Positions 17,333-29,031 of a stretch of 35,462 nt of DNA are shown here, piece by piece. This DNA is from Rhodanobacter fulvus Jip2 (GTDB lineage: Bacteria > Pseudomonadota > Gammaproteobacteria > Xanthomonadales > Rhodanobacteraceae). The first letter of the stretch is position 1. Every line of letters begins with the position of its first letter. The notes under the pieces were generated by a model. It saw only the letters and a list, made by a program, of their open reading frames with translations. It made no database searches and was not told the origin of the DNA. The DNA lies in assembly GCF_000264315.1 (NCBI RefSeq), contig NZ_AJXU01000004.1:1-35462 (forward strand). The letters run 5' to 3'. The translations under genes and the position numbers were made by a program.

Positions 17333-17358
17333 AACCGGCCAGAAGGCCGGTTTTTTTT
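17333..17358 (+). terminator. Right half of the split bidirectional terminator / right target-site duplication
   Basis: AACCGGCCAGAAGGCCGGTT (17333-17352) is followed without a gap by a run of eight T (17351-17358). Read on the plus strand it is a complete intrinsic terminator. Leftward, its A-run has been replaced by the IS end, so it no longer terminates the minus-strand tRNA transcript efficiently. Confidence 0.75.
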
Positions 17359-17362
17359 GTCT

Positions 17363-17437
17363 TGGTGGGCGGTGCAGGGATCGAACCTGCGACACCTGCC
17401 GTGTGAAGGCAGTGCTCTACCGCTGAGCTAACCGCCC
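17363..17437 (-). tRNA. tRNA-Val (anticodon CAC)
   Basis: A 75-nt minus-strand tRNA with encoded CCA. The acceptor stem is GGGCGGT / ACCGCCC. The D-arm is TAGCTCAGCGGTAGAGC, and the anticodon arm is CTGCC-TTCACAC-GGCAG with CAC at positions 34-36, which reads GUG. The T-arm contains GGTTCGATCC. The CCA is at 17363-17365. A consensus promoter lies just upstream. Confidence 0.95.
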
Positions 17438-17451
17438 AATGTGAGCGCCGT

Positions 17452-17480
17452 ATTCTAGGGGGCCTTGCCACGCCGGTCAA
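17452..17480 (-). promoter_or_regulatory. Sigma-70 promoter of tRNA-Val
   Basis: On the minus strand TTGACC (17480-17475) and TAGAAT (17457-17452) are separated by exactly 17 bp. Transcription would start around 17445, leaving a leader of about 8 nt before the tRNA 5' end at 17437. Confidence 0.8.
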
Positions 17481-17558
17481 CGTTATTCCGCAACCGGGCC
17501 GCTGGCGGCATGGCTTGATTGGTAGACTTGCGGACTTCTCCATTCCAAGCGCATCGCC

Positions 17559-17900
17559 ATGGATTTTTTCAGTGCTCACTTCCCGTCGATCATCCATGCG
17601 TTGCAGAACTTCCAGCTGACGCCGTGGAAGATCGTGGGCTATACCGGCACCTTGATGTTCACCAGCCGGTGGTTCGTGCAGCTGTATTACACGCGCAAGT
17701 ACAAGCGCGTGGTGATGCCGCTGGCGTTCTGGTGGCTGTCGGTGTTGGGTAGCGTGCTGCTGCTGGCGTACTTCATCGTGGGCAAGAACGACTCGGTGGG
17801 CATCCTCTCGAATTTCTTCCCGGTGTTCGTTTCCACCTACAACCTGTACGTGCATCTGCGCAATCGCAAGAACAGCATTACCGGCGATGTGACCGCGTAA
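17559..17900 (+). CDS. Lipid-A-disaccharide synthase N-terminal domain (LABN) protein
   Basis: A 113-residue membrane protein with about three hydrophobic helices (around 24-42, 52-72 and 82-98). Segments such as PWKIVGYTGTLMFTSRWFVQLYYTRKYKRVVMPLAFWWLSVLGSVLLLAYF match the LABN domain family. Standalone LABN proteins often occur near lipid A or glycosyltransferase genes. They have no defined catalytic activity and are not the LpxB enzyme, and no such neighbour is present here. The gene stands alone between tRNA-Val and the metH operon. Its stop is only 14 bp from the convergent metH stop, with no visible terminator between them. Confidence 0.85.
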   Translation: MDFFSAHFPSIIHALQNFQLTPWKIVGYTGTLMFTSRWFVQLYYTRKYKRVVMPLAFWWLSVLGSVLLLAYFIVGKNDSVGILSNFFPVFVSTYNLYVHLRNRKNSITGDVTA

Positions 17901-17914
17901 GGACGGAACCACGC

Positions 17915-20713
<2,799 letters not shown>

Positions 20714-20749
20714 GAGCGGCGATCCGTTGCGAAGGCTGTTGTTCTTGCT

Positions 20750-20863
20750 CCCTCTCCTGCTTGCAGGGGAGGGCTGGGGAGGGGTGAAGTTTTTGATCGG
20801 GCTTTTGAGATGTGAGGCAAGAGCGTTACCCCCTCCCAACCTCCCCCTGCGAGCAGGGGGAGG
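20750..20863. repeat. Pair of family B palindromic repeats between metH1 and metH2
   Basis: The first stem is CCCTCTCCTG (20750-20759) / CAGGGGAGGG (20764-20773). The second is CCTCCCCCTG (20840-20849) / CAGGGGGAGG (20854-20863). Each is flanked by a CCCTCCCAACC-type tail in opposite orientation, so they form an inverted pair. They fill the 160-bp gap between the two metH genes and may affect processing or partial termination within the operon. Confidence 0.75.
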
Positions 20864-20873
20864 AGCACAGCTT

Positions 20874-21950
20874 TCATGCGGCCTCCTGCACGACGCCAGG
20901 CAACGCCCGCGGCGCAAACCCGTGCACCGCTTCGGCAATCGCCTTGATATGCGCCGGCGTGGTGCCGCAGCAGCCGCCGACCAGATTCAGCAGGCCCTCG
21001 CGGGCGAAGCTGCCGATCACGCTGGCCATCTCCTCCGGGGTTTCATCGTATTCGCCGAAAGCGTTCGGCAGCCCGGCGTTGGGGTGCGTGCTGACGTAGC
21101 TCTCCGAGACGCCTGCCAGCGTCTGCAGGTGCGGGCGCAGATCCTCGGCGCCCAGCGCGCAGTTGAAGCCCACCGACAGCGGCCGTGCATGGCGCACCGA
21201 GTAGTAGAACGCTTCGGCCGTCTGGCCCGACAGCGTGCGGCCTGAGCGGTCGGTGATGGTGCCGGAGATCATCACCGGCATGCGCGCACCGCGCTGGTGG
21301 AACAGTTCGCTCAGCGCGAACAGGGCGGCCTTGGCGTTCAAGGTATCGAAGATGGTTTCGACCATCAGCACGTCGGCGCCGCCTTCGATCAGGCCGGTGG
21401 CCGATTCGGTGTAGTTCTCCACCAGTTCCTCGAACGTGACGTTGCGGAACCCCGGGTCGTTGACGTCCGGCGACAGTGACGCGGTACGGCTGGTGGGGCC
21501 GAGCACGCCGATGACGAAGCGCGGCTTGTCCGGCGTTTTCGCCGTCATTGCATCGCAGGCGGCGCGGGCCAGTTTCGCGCCTTCGCGGTTCAGCTCCTGC
21601 GCCAGGTGCTGCAATTTGTAGTCGGCCTGGCTGATGCGGGTGGAGTTGAAGGTGTTGGTTTCGATCAGGTCGGCACCGGCCTCGAGGTAGGCGTCGTGCA
21701 CGCCGCGGATGATCTCGGGCTTCGTCAGCGAGAGCAGGTCGTTGTTGCCTTTCAGGTCGCAACTGCCGGCGTGGTCATGCGCGTGGCCGTCGTGGCCGTG
21801 TTCGAAGCGCTCGCCGCGGAAGCTGGTTTCATCGAGTTGATGCGCCTGCAGCATGGTGCCCATGCCGCCGTCGAGGATGAGGATGCGCGTGGCCAGCGCC
21901 GCCTCAAGTAGGGCGACGCGTTCGGGGTGGATCCAGGGGAGGGCGCTCAT
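20874..21950 (-). CDS. metH: Methionine synthase part 1: homocysteine-binding (S-methyltransferase) domain
   Basis: A 358-residue zinc-dependent homocysteine-binding domain, the N-terminal module of MetH as a separate gene. It starts with [11 protein letters not shown]. Zinc ligands are C264 (GFNCALG) and C327/C328 (GGCCGTTP). [15 protein letters not shown] and [16 protein letters not shown] are family segments. Residues 50-64 contain a His-rich loop (H51, H53, H56, H58, H60, then C64) just before DLKGNNDLL, where most homologues have a short Trp/Cys loop. It must work in trans with the downstream metH part 2. The start at 21950 precedes the conserved domain closely; the ribosome site is weak (GAG). 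It lies 46 nt after the regulator's stop, in the same operon. Confidence 0.94.
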   Translation of the reverse strand: MSALPWIHPERVALLEAALATRILILDGGMGTMLQAHQLDETSFRGERFEHGHDGHAHDHAGSCDLKGNNDLLSLTKPEIIRGVHDAYLEAGADLIETNTFNSTRISQADYKLQHLAQELNREGAKLARAACDAMTAKTPDKPRFVIGVLGPTSRTASLSPDVNDPGFRNVTFEELVENYTESATGLIEGGADVLMVETIFDTLNAKAALFALSELFHQRGARMPVMISGTITDRSGRTLSGQTAEAFYYSVRHARPLSVGFNCALGAEDLRPHLQTLAGVSESYVSTHPNAGLPNAFGEYDETPEEMASVIGSFAREGLLNLVGGCCGTTPAHIKAIAEAVHGFAPRALPGVVQEAA

Positions 21951-21996
21951 GGGGCAATGCTCGTTTGATCGGGATGGCGAAAAAGAAAGTCGGGGG

Positions 21997-22926
21997 TCAT
22001 GACGGTTTGCGTGCCAGCAGGCTGATGACCTCGAAATGCGGGGCCTTGCGTTCGCGGCTGAGGCGGGAGCAGTTCAATACCTCCAGCCCCGCGGCGCGCG
22101 CGAAACCTTCCAGCTGGTCGCTGCCGAACCCCAGGTTGCGATGGTCGAAAGGCTCCACGGCAGCGCGATGGTCGTGCCGGCCCAGTGTCGCCGCCAGCAG
22201 ACGACCACCGGGGCGCAGCATGCGGGCCGCTTCGGCAATAGCACCGGCGGGGTCTTCGGCGTAGGTCAGGGCGTGCAGCATCAGCACCAGATCGAAGCGC
22301 TGATCACCCAGCTGCAGTGCGTGCATGTCACCCTGCAGCACGCGCACGTTGGTGAACGGCTTGAGCCGCTTGGCGGCGGCTTCGACCACGCGCTCGCTGG
22401 AGTCCACGCAGACGATGGAATGCGCATGCGGGGCCAGCAACTCGGCAGTGACGCCGTCGCCGGAGGCGATGTCCAGCACGTCGCCGGTGGCCAGCAATTG
22501 CAGCAGCGAGCGGGCTACCGTTTCCCAGGTGCGGCCGGGCGAATAATGGCGCTCCATGTCGCCGGCCACGGTGTCGGCCCAACCCTGTTCGCGGGCGCGC
22601 TGGGCCAGTACGCCGGGCAGGCGCGCGGCGTCTTCGCGCAACAACGCGTCGTCGATGCTTTCGCGCAGCGAACGCAACAGCGCATGCTGGTGTTCGTCAC
22701 CCTCGTTGTTGGCGCGATAATAGGCAGACACGCCGGCGCGACGATCGCGCACCAGCTCGGCTTCCTTGAGCTTGGCCAGGTGGGTCGATACGCGCGGCTG
22801 CGCCAGATGCAGCACGGCGGCCAGTTCGGCGACGGTCAGCTCCTCGTTTTCGAGCAGGGCCAGCAGGCGCACCCGGGTGGGATCGGCGAGTAGCCGCAGC
22901 ACGCCCGAGGCGGTAGCGAGATCCAT
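21997..22926 (-). CDS. ArsR-family regulator fused to a SAM-dependent methyltransferase domain (SahR-like)
   Basis: A 309-residue two-domain protein. Residues 1-75 are an ArsR winged helix ([47 protein letters not shown]). Residues about 125-260 are a class I methyltransferase fold with motif [10 protein letters not shown] (150-158), [12 protein letters not shown] and [10 protein letters not shown]. This architecture directly upstream of metH suggests a repressor that senses SAH or SAM through its methyltransferase fold, as proposed for SahR. That assignment rests on context and architecture, not on a seen ligand. The ATG at 22926 is preferred over 22932 because AAAGGG lies 6 nt before it and would abut the other. 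A 30-bp dyad (22928-22957) overlaps the start region, implying autoregulation. No arsenic-type Cys motif is present. Confidence 0.85.
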   Translation of the reverse strand: MDLATASGVLRLLADPTRVRLLALLENEELTVAELAAVLHLAQPRVSTHLAKLKEAELVRDRRAGVSAYYRANNEGDEHQHALLRSLRESIDDALLREDAARLPGVLAQRAREQGWADTVAGDMERHYSPGRTWETVARSLLQLLATGDVLDIASGDGVTAELLAPHAHSIVCVDSSERVVEAAAKRLKPFTNVRVLQGDMHALQLGDQRFDLVLMLHALTYAEDPAGAIAEAARMLRPGGRLLAATLGRHDHRAAVEPFDHRNLGFGSDQLEGFARAAGLEVLNCSRLSRERKAPHFEVISLLARKPS

Positions 22927-22927
22927 C

Positions 22928-22957
22928 GTCATCCCTTTATCGCGATAGAAAGATGAC
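22928..22957. promoter_or_regulatory. 30-bp dyad operator overlapping the ArsR-methyltransferase start
   Basis: GTCATC (22928-22933), TCGCGA (22940-22945) and GATGAC (22952-22957) are spaced by two 6-nt segments (CCTTTA and TAGAAA), which are themselves partly complementary. The centre is the self-complementary TCGCGA. The dyad covers the ribosome site and abuts the ATG, a position suited to autorepression by the regulator it precedes. Confidence 0.65.
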
Positions 22958-22964
22958 AAGGCTA

Positions 22965-23126
22965 GGAGCCTGGACCACAGAAAGCAAGGGAGCGAGGTAA
23001 AGCGATTTTGAGTCAGGTTTTTCGATCGTTTGAGGAAGATAGCCGTAGCTATCTGACGAAAAGGAGCGGAAAACCTGGCCAAAAGCGCGAAGCCGCAGCC
23101 CCTTGAGTTTCTGTGGCCCAGACTCC
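22965..23126. repeat. 162-bp imperfect palindrome (79-bp arms, 4-nt loop)
   Basis: The left arm 22965-23043 and right arm 23048-23126 are inverted copies of equal length around CGTA. Strong pairing blocks are GGAGCCTGG / CCCAGACTCC, CCACAGAAA / TTTCTGTGG, CAAGGG / CCCTTG, GCGATTTT / AAAAGCGC, CAGGTTTT / AAAACCTG and GATAGC / GCTATC. It could be a MITE-like element or a long structured RNA. No target-site duplication is obvious at its ends. Confidence 0.75.
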
Positions 23127-23256
23127 CCGGCCGGGTGGTGCGATGCGTCAAGCCGAGGGCGCACTGCGACGTGCTTCCGGGCCATGTTGCGACCGCACAG
23201 AGGCTTTCACCGATGACGTTCTAAAATGGTTGCTGACGTAACTTTTGGAGGCGCCC

Positions 23257-24417
<1,161 letters not shown>

Positions 24418-24428
24418 AGCTGGAATTT

Positions 24429-24470
24429 GGGATTCGGGATTCGGGATTCGGGATTCGGGATTCGGGATTC
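24429..24470. repeat. Heptanucleotide tandem repeat, six copies of GGGATTC
   Basis: Six perfect head-to-tail copies of GGGATTC start 12 nt after the acyl-CoA dehydrogenase stop. The complementary unit GAATCCC recurs at 24619-24625, 24633-24639 and 24640-24646. The two clusters form inverted arms around the bidirectional terminator. Both contain the phrase GGAATTTGGGATTCGG or its complement. Copy number is likely variable between strains. Confidence 0.9.
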
Positions 24471-24554
24471 GGAAATGCGTCGTGGCTGGACGTTGTTCGG
24501 GCTGGCTTGCAGCGGGGCACACGCTGGTTTCCGATGGCGAGCTAGAGATGCATG

Positions 24555-24591
24555 AAACAAAACGCCCCGGCGATGCCGGGGCGTTTTGTTT
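24555..24591. terminator. Bidirectional rho-independent terminator between convergent genes
   Basis: A perfect 17-bp stem (24555-24571 with 24575-24591) encloses a 3-nt GAT loop. The GC-rich core GCCCCGGC is flanked by AAACAAAAC on the left and GTTTTGTTT on the right. It would terminate the acyl-CoA dehydrogenase transcript (plus) and the RND operon transcript (minus). Confidence 0.9.
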
Positions 24592-24618
24592 CGGGGCGGG
24601 AGGAGACGAGGCCTTTCC

Positions 24619-24646
24619 GAATCCCAAATTCCGAATCCCGAATCCC
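24619..24646. repeat. Inverted counterpart of the heptad repeat (GAATCCC units)
   Basis: Three GAATCCC units, the last two adjacent, lie just before the RND permease stop codon at 24652. They are complementary to the six-copy cluster at 24429-24470 and could pair with it around the terminator hairpin. Confidence 0.75.
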
Positions 24647-24651
24647 TTTTC

Positions 24652-27600
24652 TTAATGCCCCCGTCGCGGATCGGAGTCGAACGTACTCGGTCCATCCAGT
24701 GCGGGCTTGGCCGGCGTGTCGCCGTCCAGCTTGTCGCCCAGCAGACGCCTCACCACGATATAGAACACCGGAATCAGCAACACGCCCAGGAACGTGGCGA
24801 ACAGCATGCCGCCGATCACGCCGGTGCCGATGGCGTGGCGGGCATTGGCGCCGGCGCCAGTGGAGAAGAACAGCGGTGACACACCGAGGATGAAGGCCAG
24901 CGAGGTCATCAGGATCGGCCGCAGGCGCAGTCGGGCCGCGTCGACAGTGGCTTCGCGCAAGGTGCGCCCGGCCTGCTGTTCGGCCACCGCGAACTCCACG
25001 ATCAGGATCGCGTTCTTCGCGGCCAGGCCGATCACCGTGATCATGCCGATCTTGAAGTAGATGTCGTCGGGCAGACCGCGCAACAGGGTGAACACCACCG
25101 CGCCCAGAATGCCCAGCGGCACCACCAGCAACACGGCGATCGGGATCGACCAGCTTTCGTACAGCGCCGCCAAGGCCAGGAAGACGATCACGATCGACAG
25201 CACCATCAGCAAGGTGGCGGCGTTGCCGGAGAGGATTTCCTGGTAGGACTGGCCGGTCCAGTCGTAGCCGAAGCCCTTGGGCAGGTCGTCGCTGACGATC
25301 TTCTGCATCTCGGCCATCGCCTCGCCCGAGGAATGCCCGGGCGTGGGCGAGCCCACGATTTCAACCGCGGAATAACCGTTGTAGCGGGTGAGCGAAGGCG
25401 ACGACACGATCCAGTCGGTATGCACCACGTTCGACAGCGGGATCATCGCCGGCGTGCCGTTGGCGGTGAGCTGCGTGCTGGGGGTGAAGAAGTGCTCCAG
25501 CGCATCCGGGCCCATGCGATACGGCGCATCGGCCTGCATGATCACGCGCTTGACGCGCCCGCCGTAGGCAAAGTCGTTGACGTAGACCGGCGCCAGCATC
25601 AGGCCGACCGCGTTGTAGATATCGCCCACCGACAGGCCCATCGATTGCGCCTGGATGCGGTCGACGTCCATGTGCAACTGCGGCGCGTCCTCCAGCGAAT
25701 TGGGGCGCACGCCTACCAGCACGGGACTCTGGCTGGCTTTGCCCAGCAAGGTGTTGCGCGCCTGGGTAAGTGCCTCACGGCCGGCGCCGCTGCGGTCCTG
25801 CAGATACATGTCGAAGCCGCCGAACTGCCCCAGGCCCTGCACCGTCGGCAGGTTGACCACGAACACCTGCGCATCGCGGATCTGCTGCAAGGCACCGTTG
25901 GCGCGACCGATGAACTCGGTGGCGGAGGCGCTGCGGTCGGCCCAGTCCTTCAACTTGATGAAGTTCATGCCGACGTTCTCGCCGGCACCGACGAAGCTGA
26001 AGCCGGTGACCTGCAGCACGCCCGCGACCGCCTCGTCCTTGTCCAGGATCTCGCGCATCTGCTTCATCACCTTGGTGGTGCGCTGCAGGGTGGCGCCGGG
26101 CGGCAGCTGCACGATCGCCAGCGCGTAGCCCTGGTCTTCCTCGGGCAGGAAGCTGCCGGGCAGGCGGGAGTAGAGGAAACCACCGAGCACGGCCACCGCC
26201 ACGAACACGATCATCCAGCGCGGCGCATGACTCACCGCACCGTGGACGTGACCGGTATAGGTCTTCGTGATCCAGGTGAACATGTCGTTGAACTTGCGGA
26301 AAACGATGTTCTTTTTCTTGTGGTGTTCCGGCTGCAGGAAGCTGGCGCACAGTGCCGGCGTGAACGACAAGGCCAGGAATGCGGAGAAGCCCATCGATAC
26401 CGCGATGGTCAGCGCGAACTGCTTGTAGATCACGCCGGTGGCGCCGGGCTGCAGCGACGAGGGCACGAACACCGCCGCCAGCACCACCGTGATCGCCACC
26501 ACGGCGCCGGTGATCTGGCCCATTGCCTTGACCGTGGCGTCGCGCGGCGAGAGGCCTTCCTCGGTCATGATGCGTTCGACGTTCTCGATCACCACGATCG
26601 CGTCATCCACCACGATGCCGATCGCCAGCACCATGCCGAACAAGGTCAACTGGTTGATGGTGAAGCCAAGCACCAGCATGCCCAGGAACGTGCCCAGCAG
26701 GGCTACCGGAATCACCAGCGTGGGGATGATGGTGGCGCGGAAGTTCTGCAGGAACAGCAGCATCACCAGGAACACCAGGATGATCGCCTCGATCAGCGTG
26801 TGGATCACCTCGTTGATCGAGATCCGCACGAAACTGGTGCTGTCATACGGGCTGAACCAGGTCACGCCCTGCGGGAAGCTGGGCGCCAGCTCGTCCATTT
26901 TGGCGCGGACCGCGGTGGCCACGTCCAGCGCGTTGGCGCCGGGCAGCAACTGGATCGCGAAGGCGCCGATCGGCTTGCCCTCGTAGCTGGTGTCGAAGCC
27001 GTAGCTGCCGGGGCCGAAGCTGATCCGCGAGACATCGCCCAGCTTGACCGTGGTGCCGTCGCTGTTGGCCCGCAGCACGATGTCGGCGAACTGCTCGGCC
27101 GTGGTGAAGCGCCCCTCGGTCGACACCGTGACGCTGAGGCCCTGGCCGTTCGGCGCCGGGTCGGCACCCAGCGAGCCGGCGGCGAACTGCACGTTCTGCG
27201 CACGGATCGCGGCGAGTACCTGGGTGGCGGAAAGGTTGTAGCCCTGCAGCTTGTCCGGGTTCAGCCAGATCCGCATCGCGTACTCGGAACCGAACTGCTG
27301 CGTGCTGCCCACGCCAGGCACGCGCGCGATCTGGTCCAGCACGCTGGAGCCCACGATGTCGTTGAGGCGGTTGCGGTCGATCTCCGGGTTGTCGGTCGTC
27401 AGCGCCACCACCATAAGGAAGCCGGCGTTCGCCTTGGCCACCACCACGCCTTGCTGGGTCACTTCCGAGGGCAAGCGCGGGGTAGCCAGCGCCACCTTGT
27501 TCTGCACCTGCACCTGGGCGATGTCCGGGTCGGTGCCGCTTTCGAAGGTCAGGGTGATGCTGGCGCGGCCACTGGCGCTGGACGACGAGCTGAAATACAG

Positions 27601-27825
27601 CAAGTGGTCGATGCCGGTGAGCTGCTGCTCGATCACCTGGGTGACGGTTTTCTCGGTGGTGGCCGCGCTGGCGCCGGGATAGGTGGCGCTGACGGTTACC
27701 GACGGCGGGGCGATCGACGGATACGATTCGACGCCCATGTTGAGGATCGCCAGCACGCCGCCCAGCGAAATCAGGATGGCCACAACCCACGCGAAAATGG
27801 GGCGGTCAATGAAGAAACTCGGCAT
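24652..27825 (-). CDS. RND efflux permease, HAE1 family (AcrB/MexB-like)
   Basis: A 1057-residue inner-membrane drug/proton antiporter subunit. It begins with the classical FFIDRPIFAWVVAILISLGGVLAI. Twelve transmembrane helices are expected, with two large periplasmic loops (about 30-335 and 560-870). The proton relay residues D407 and D408 (GIVVDDAIVVIENVER) and K937 (AAKNAILIVEFA) are present. GQSYQEILSGNAATLL and FILGVSPLFFSTGAGANARHAIGTGVIGGML are typical. Substrates are probably diverse hydrophobic or amphipathic compounds, as for AcrB, but specificity cannot be read from sequence. It starts 12 nt after the adaptor stop. No outer-membrane channel gene follows; the operon ends at a bidirectional terminator. 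Confidence 0.96.
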   Translation of the reverse strand: MPSFFIDRPIFAWVVAILISLGGVLAILNMGVESYPSIAPPSVTVSATYPGASAATTEKTVTQVIEQQLTGIDHLLYFSSSSSASGRASITLTFESGTDPDIAQVQVQNKVALATPRLPSEVTQQGVVVAKANAGFLMVVALTTDNPEIDRNRLNDIVGSSVLDQIARVPGVGSTQQFGSEYAMRIWLNPDKLQGYNLSATQVLAAIRAQNVQFAAGSLGADPAPNGQGLSVTVSTEGRFTTAEQFADIVLRANSDGTTVKLGDVSRISFGPGSYGFDTSYEGKPIGAFAIQLLPGANALDVATAVRAKMDELAPSFPQGVTWFSPYDSTSFVRISINEVIHTLIEAIILVFLVMLLFLQNFRATIIPTLVIPVALLGTFLGMLVLGFTINQLTLFGMVLAIGIVVDDAIVVIENVERIMTEEGLSPRDATVKAMGQITGAVVAITVVLAAVFVPSSLQPGATGVIYKQFALTIAVSMGFSAFLALSFTPALCASFLQPEHHKKKNIVFRKFNDMFTWITKTYTGHVHGAVSHAPRWMIVFVAVAVLGGFLYSRLPGSFLPEEDQGYALAIVQLPPGATLQRTTKVMKQMREILDKDEAVAGVLQVTGFSFVGAGENVGMNFIKLKDWADRSASATEFIGRANGALQQIRDAQVFVVNLPTVQGLGQFGGFDMYLQDRSGAGREALTQARNTLLGKASQSPVLVGVRPNSLEDAPQLHMDVDRIQAQSMGLSVGDIYNAVGLMLAPVYVNDFAYGGRVKRVIMQADAPYRMGPDALEHFFTPSTQLTANGTPAMIPLSNVVHTDWIVSSPSLTRYNGYSAVEIVGSPTPGHSSGEAMAEMQKIVSDDLPKGFGYDWTGQSYQEILSGNAATLLMVLSIVIVFLALAALYESWSIPIAVLLVVPLGILGAVVFTLLRGLPDDIYFKIGMITVIGLAAKNAILIVEFAVAEQQAGRTLREATVDAARLRLRPILMTSLAFILGVSPLFFSTGAGANARHAIGTGVIGGMLFATFLGVLLIPVFYIVVRRLLGDKLDGDTPAKPALDGPSTFDSDPRRGH

Positions 27826-27837
27826 CGTCGCGCTCCG

Positions 27838-29031
27838 TTACTTGCCGCTCGGGGCTTGGCCCGGGGCTTTGGCGGCGGACTTGGCGCCGGCGGGTGGCGC
27901 AGGCTGCCACGGCGTGGCCTTGGCCGGTGCGCCGGCCTTGACCTTCTGCAGGCCGGAAACCACCACCGCATCACCCGCGGCGAGGCCGTCGTTGACCACC
28001 CATTGGCCGTCACGCATGTCGCTGGTAGTGAGGTCCTTGCGCACGACCTTGCCATCGGCGCCGACCACCATCGCGTAGGCACCGACCGTGTCACGCTGCA
28101 CCGCTGCCTGCGGCAGCAGGAAGACCTTGTGCTGCTGGCCGAGGTTGGCGGTCAGGGTGACGTACATGCCGGGCAACAGCGTGCGTTGCGGGTTGGGAAT
28201 GGTGGCCCGCAGGTTCACCGAGCCGGTGGCCGGGTTGACCGAGGTATCCGAGAAATCCAGCACGCCGGGCTGTGCGTAGGTGCTGCCATCGGGCAGGGTG
28301 ACCTGCACGCTGGCCTTGTTCGGGTCGGCAAGGGTGACATTGCCGCTGCGCTGAGCGCTGCGCATCGTCTCCAGCGAGGCCACGCTCATGGTGAAGTTCA
28401 CGTACAGCGGATCGATCTGGTCCACCGTGGTGAGCAGGGTAGCTTCGCCATTGCCCACCAGCGCGCCTTCGGTGACCTGCTGCTGACCGGCGCGACCGTC
28501 GATGGGCGAGGTCACGTTGGCGTAGCCCAGGCTGATGCGGGCCGTTTCCACATTGGCGCGCGCGGCCTGCACGGCAGCGGCGGAATTGCGTTCGGCAGCC
28601 AGTGCGTTGTCGAGATCGGCTTTCGAGACGTAGCCCTTCGGCGCCAGTTCGCGCACCCGCTGCGCGGTGACCTTGTTGTTGGTCGCCGTGGCTTGCGCCT
28701 GTGCCAGCGCGGCCTGAGCGGCATTCAGCGACGCCTTCAGCGGCGCCGGGTCGATCTGGAACAGCAACTGGCCCTTCTTGACGTCGGTGCCTTCCTCGTA
28801 CGTGCGCTTCAGCAGTACGCCGGCAACGCGGGCGCGTACGTCGGCGCTGCGATAGGGCGACAGGCGCCCCACCAGGTCGCGCGTCAGCGGTGCGTTTTGC
28901 GGCTGTACCTTGAGTACGCCCACTTCCGGCGGGGGCATTTGCGGCGGACCTTGTTCCTTGCCTTTGCCGCAGGCCGCCAGCACCAGCAGACTCAGGCACA
29001 ACAATGGTGCGCGCAATAACGAGGACTTCAT
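27838..29031 (-). CDS. RND efflux periplasmic adaptor lipoprotein (AcrA/MexA-like)
   Basis: A 397-residue membrane-fusion protein. The lipobox LAAC puts the lipid-anchored Cys at residue 21. The order is family-typical: beta-barrel/lipoyl half (VGRLSPYRSADVRARVAGVLLKR, GTDVKKGQLLFQIDP), helical hairpin (about 100-165, rich in Ala/Gln), second lipoyl half (SPIDGRAGQQQVTEGALV), beta-barrel (PDGSTYAQPGVLDFSDTSVNPATGSVNLRA) and membrane-proximal domain. It joins the RND permease to an outer-membrane channel. A Pro/Ala/Lys-rich tail of about 30 residues ends the protein. The ATG at 29031 has AGCTGCC upstream and no strong ribosome site. It is the first gene of the two-gene efflux operon. Confidence 0.95.
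   Translation of the reverse strand: MKSSLLRAPLLCLSLLVLAACGKGKEQGPPQMPPPEVGVLKVQPQNAPLTRDLVGRLSPYRSADVRARVAGVLLKRTYEEGTDVKKGQLLFQIDPAPLKASLNAAQAALAQAQATATNNKVTAQRVRELAPKGYVSKADLDNALAAERNSAAAVQAARANVETARISLGYANVTSPIDGRAGQQQVTEGALVGNGEATLLTTVDQIDPLYVNFTMSVASLETMRSAQRSGNVTLADPNKASVQVTLPDGSTYAQPGVLDFSDTSVNPATGSVNLRATIPNPQRTLLPGMYVTLTANLGQQHKVFLLPQAAVQRDTVGAYAMVVGADGKVVRKDLTTSDMRDGQWVVNDGLAAGDAVVVSGLQKVKAGAPAKATPWQPAPPAGAKSAAKAPGQAPSGK

Larger units (their letters stand above)
22927..23256. other. Divergent regulatory region between the metH operon and the acyl-CoA dehydrogenase gene
   Basis: About 330 bp with no supported gene. It contains the 30-bp dyad at the regulator start, a 162-bp imperfect palindrome at 22965-23126, and a -10-like TAAAAT (23222-23227) without a good -35 upstream of the acyl-CoA dehydrogenase. 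An open frame running through the palindrome on the minus strand has no coding signature. No cobalamin, SAM or SAH riboswitch pattern was recognised. Confidence 0.6.

Noticed and set aside
15748..17352. Long inverted repeats (hairpin plus 12 bp) as the true IS ends
   Set aside because: The loop AGAA has the same orientation in both copies, which fits a direct target duplication better than an inverted repeat.
22937..23185. A minus-strand open frame through the 162-bp palindrome
   Set aside because: It lies within inverted-repeat DNA and has no family signature; the palindrome itself explains it.
22927..23256. A SAH, SAM or cobalamin riboswitch upstream of the metH operon
   Set aside because: GGAGCG and CCTGG fragments are present, but the ordered consensus of these riboswitches was not found; the palindrome accounts for the structure.
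25333..29019. A 1228-codon open frame on the plus strand opposite the RND operon
   Set aside because: It is antisense to two clearly conserved genes. Its translation is His/Arg/Gln-rich low complexity, typical of GC-rich shadow frames.
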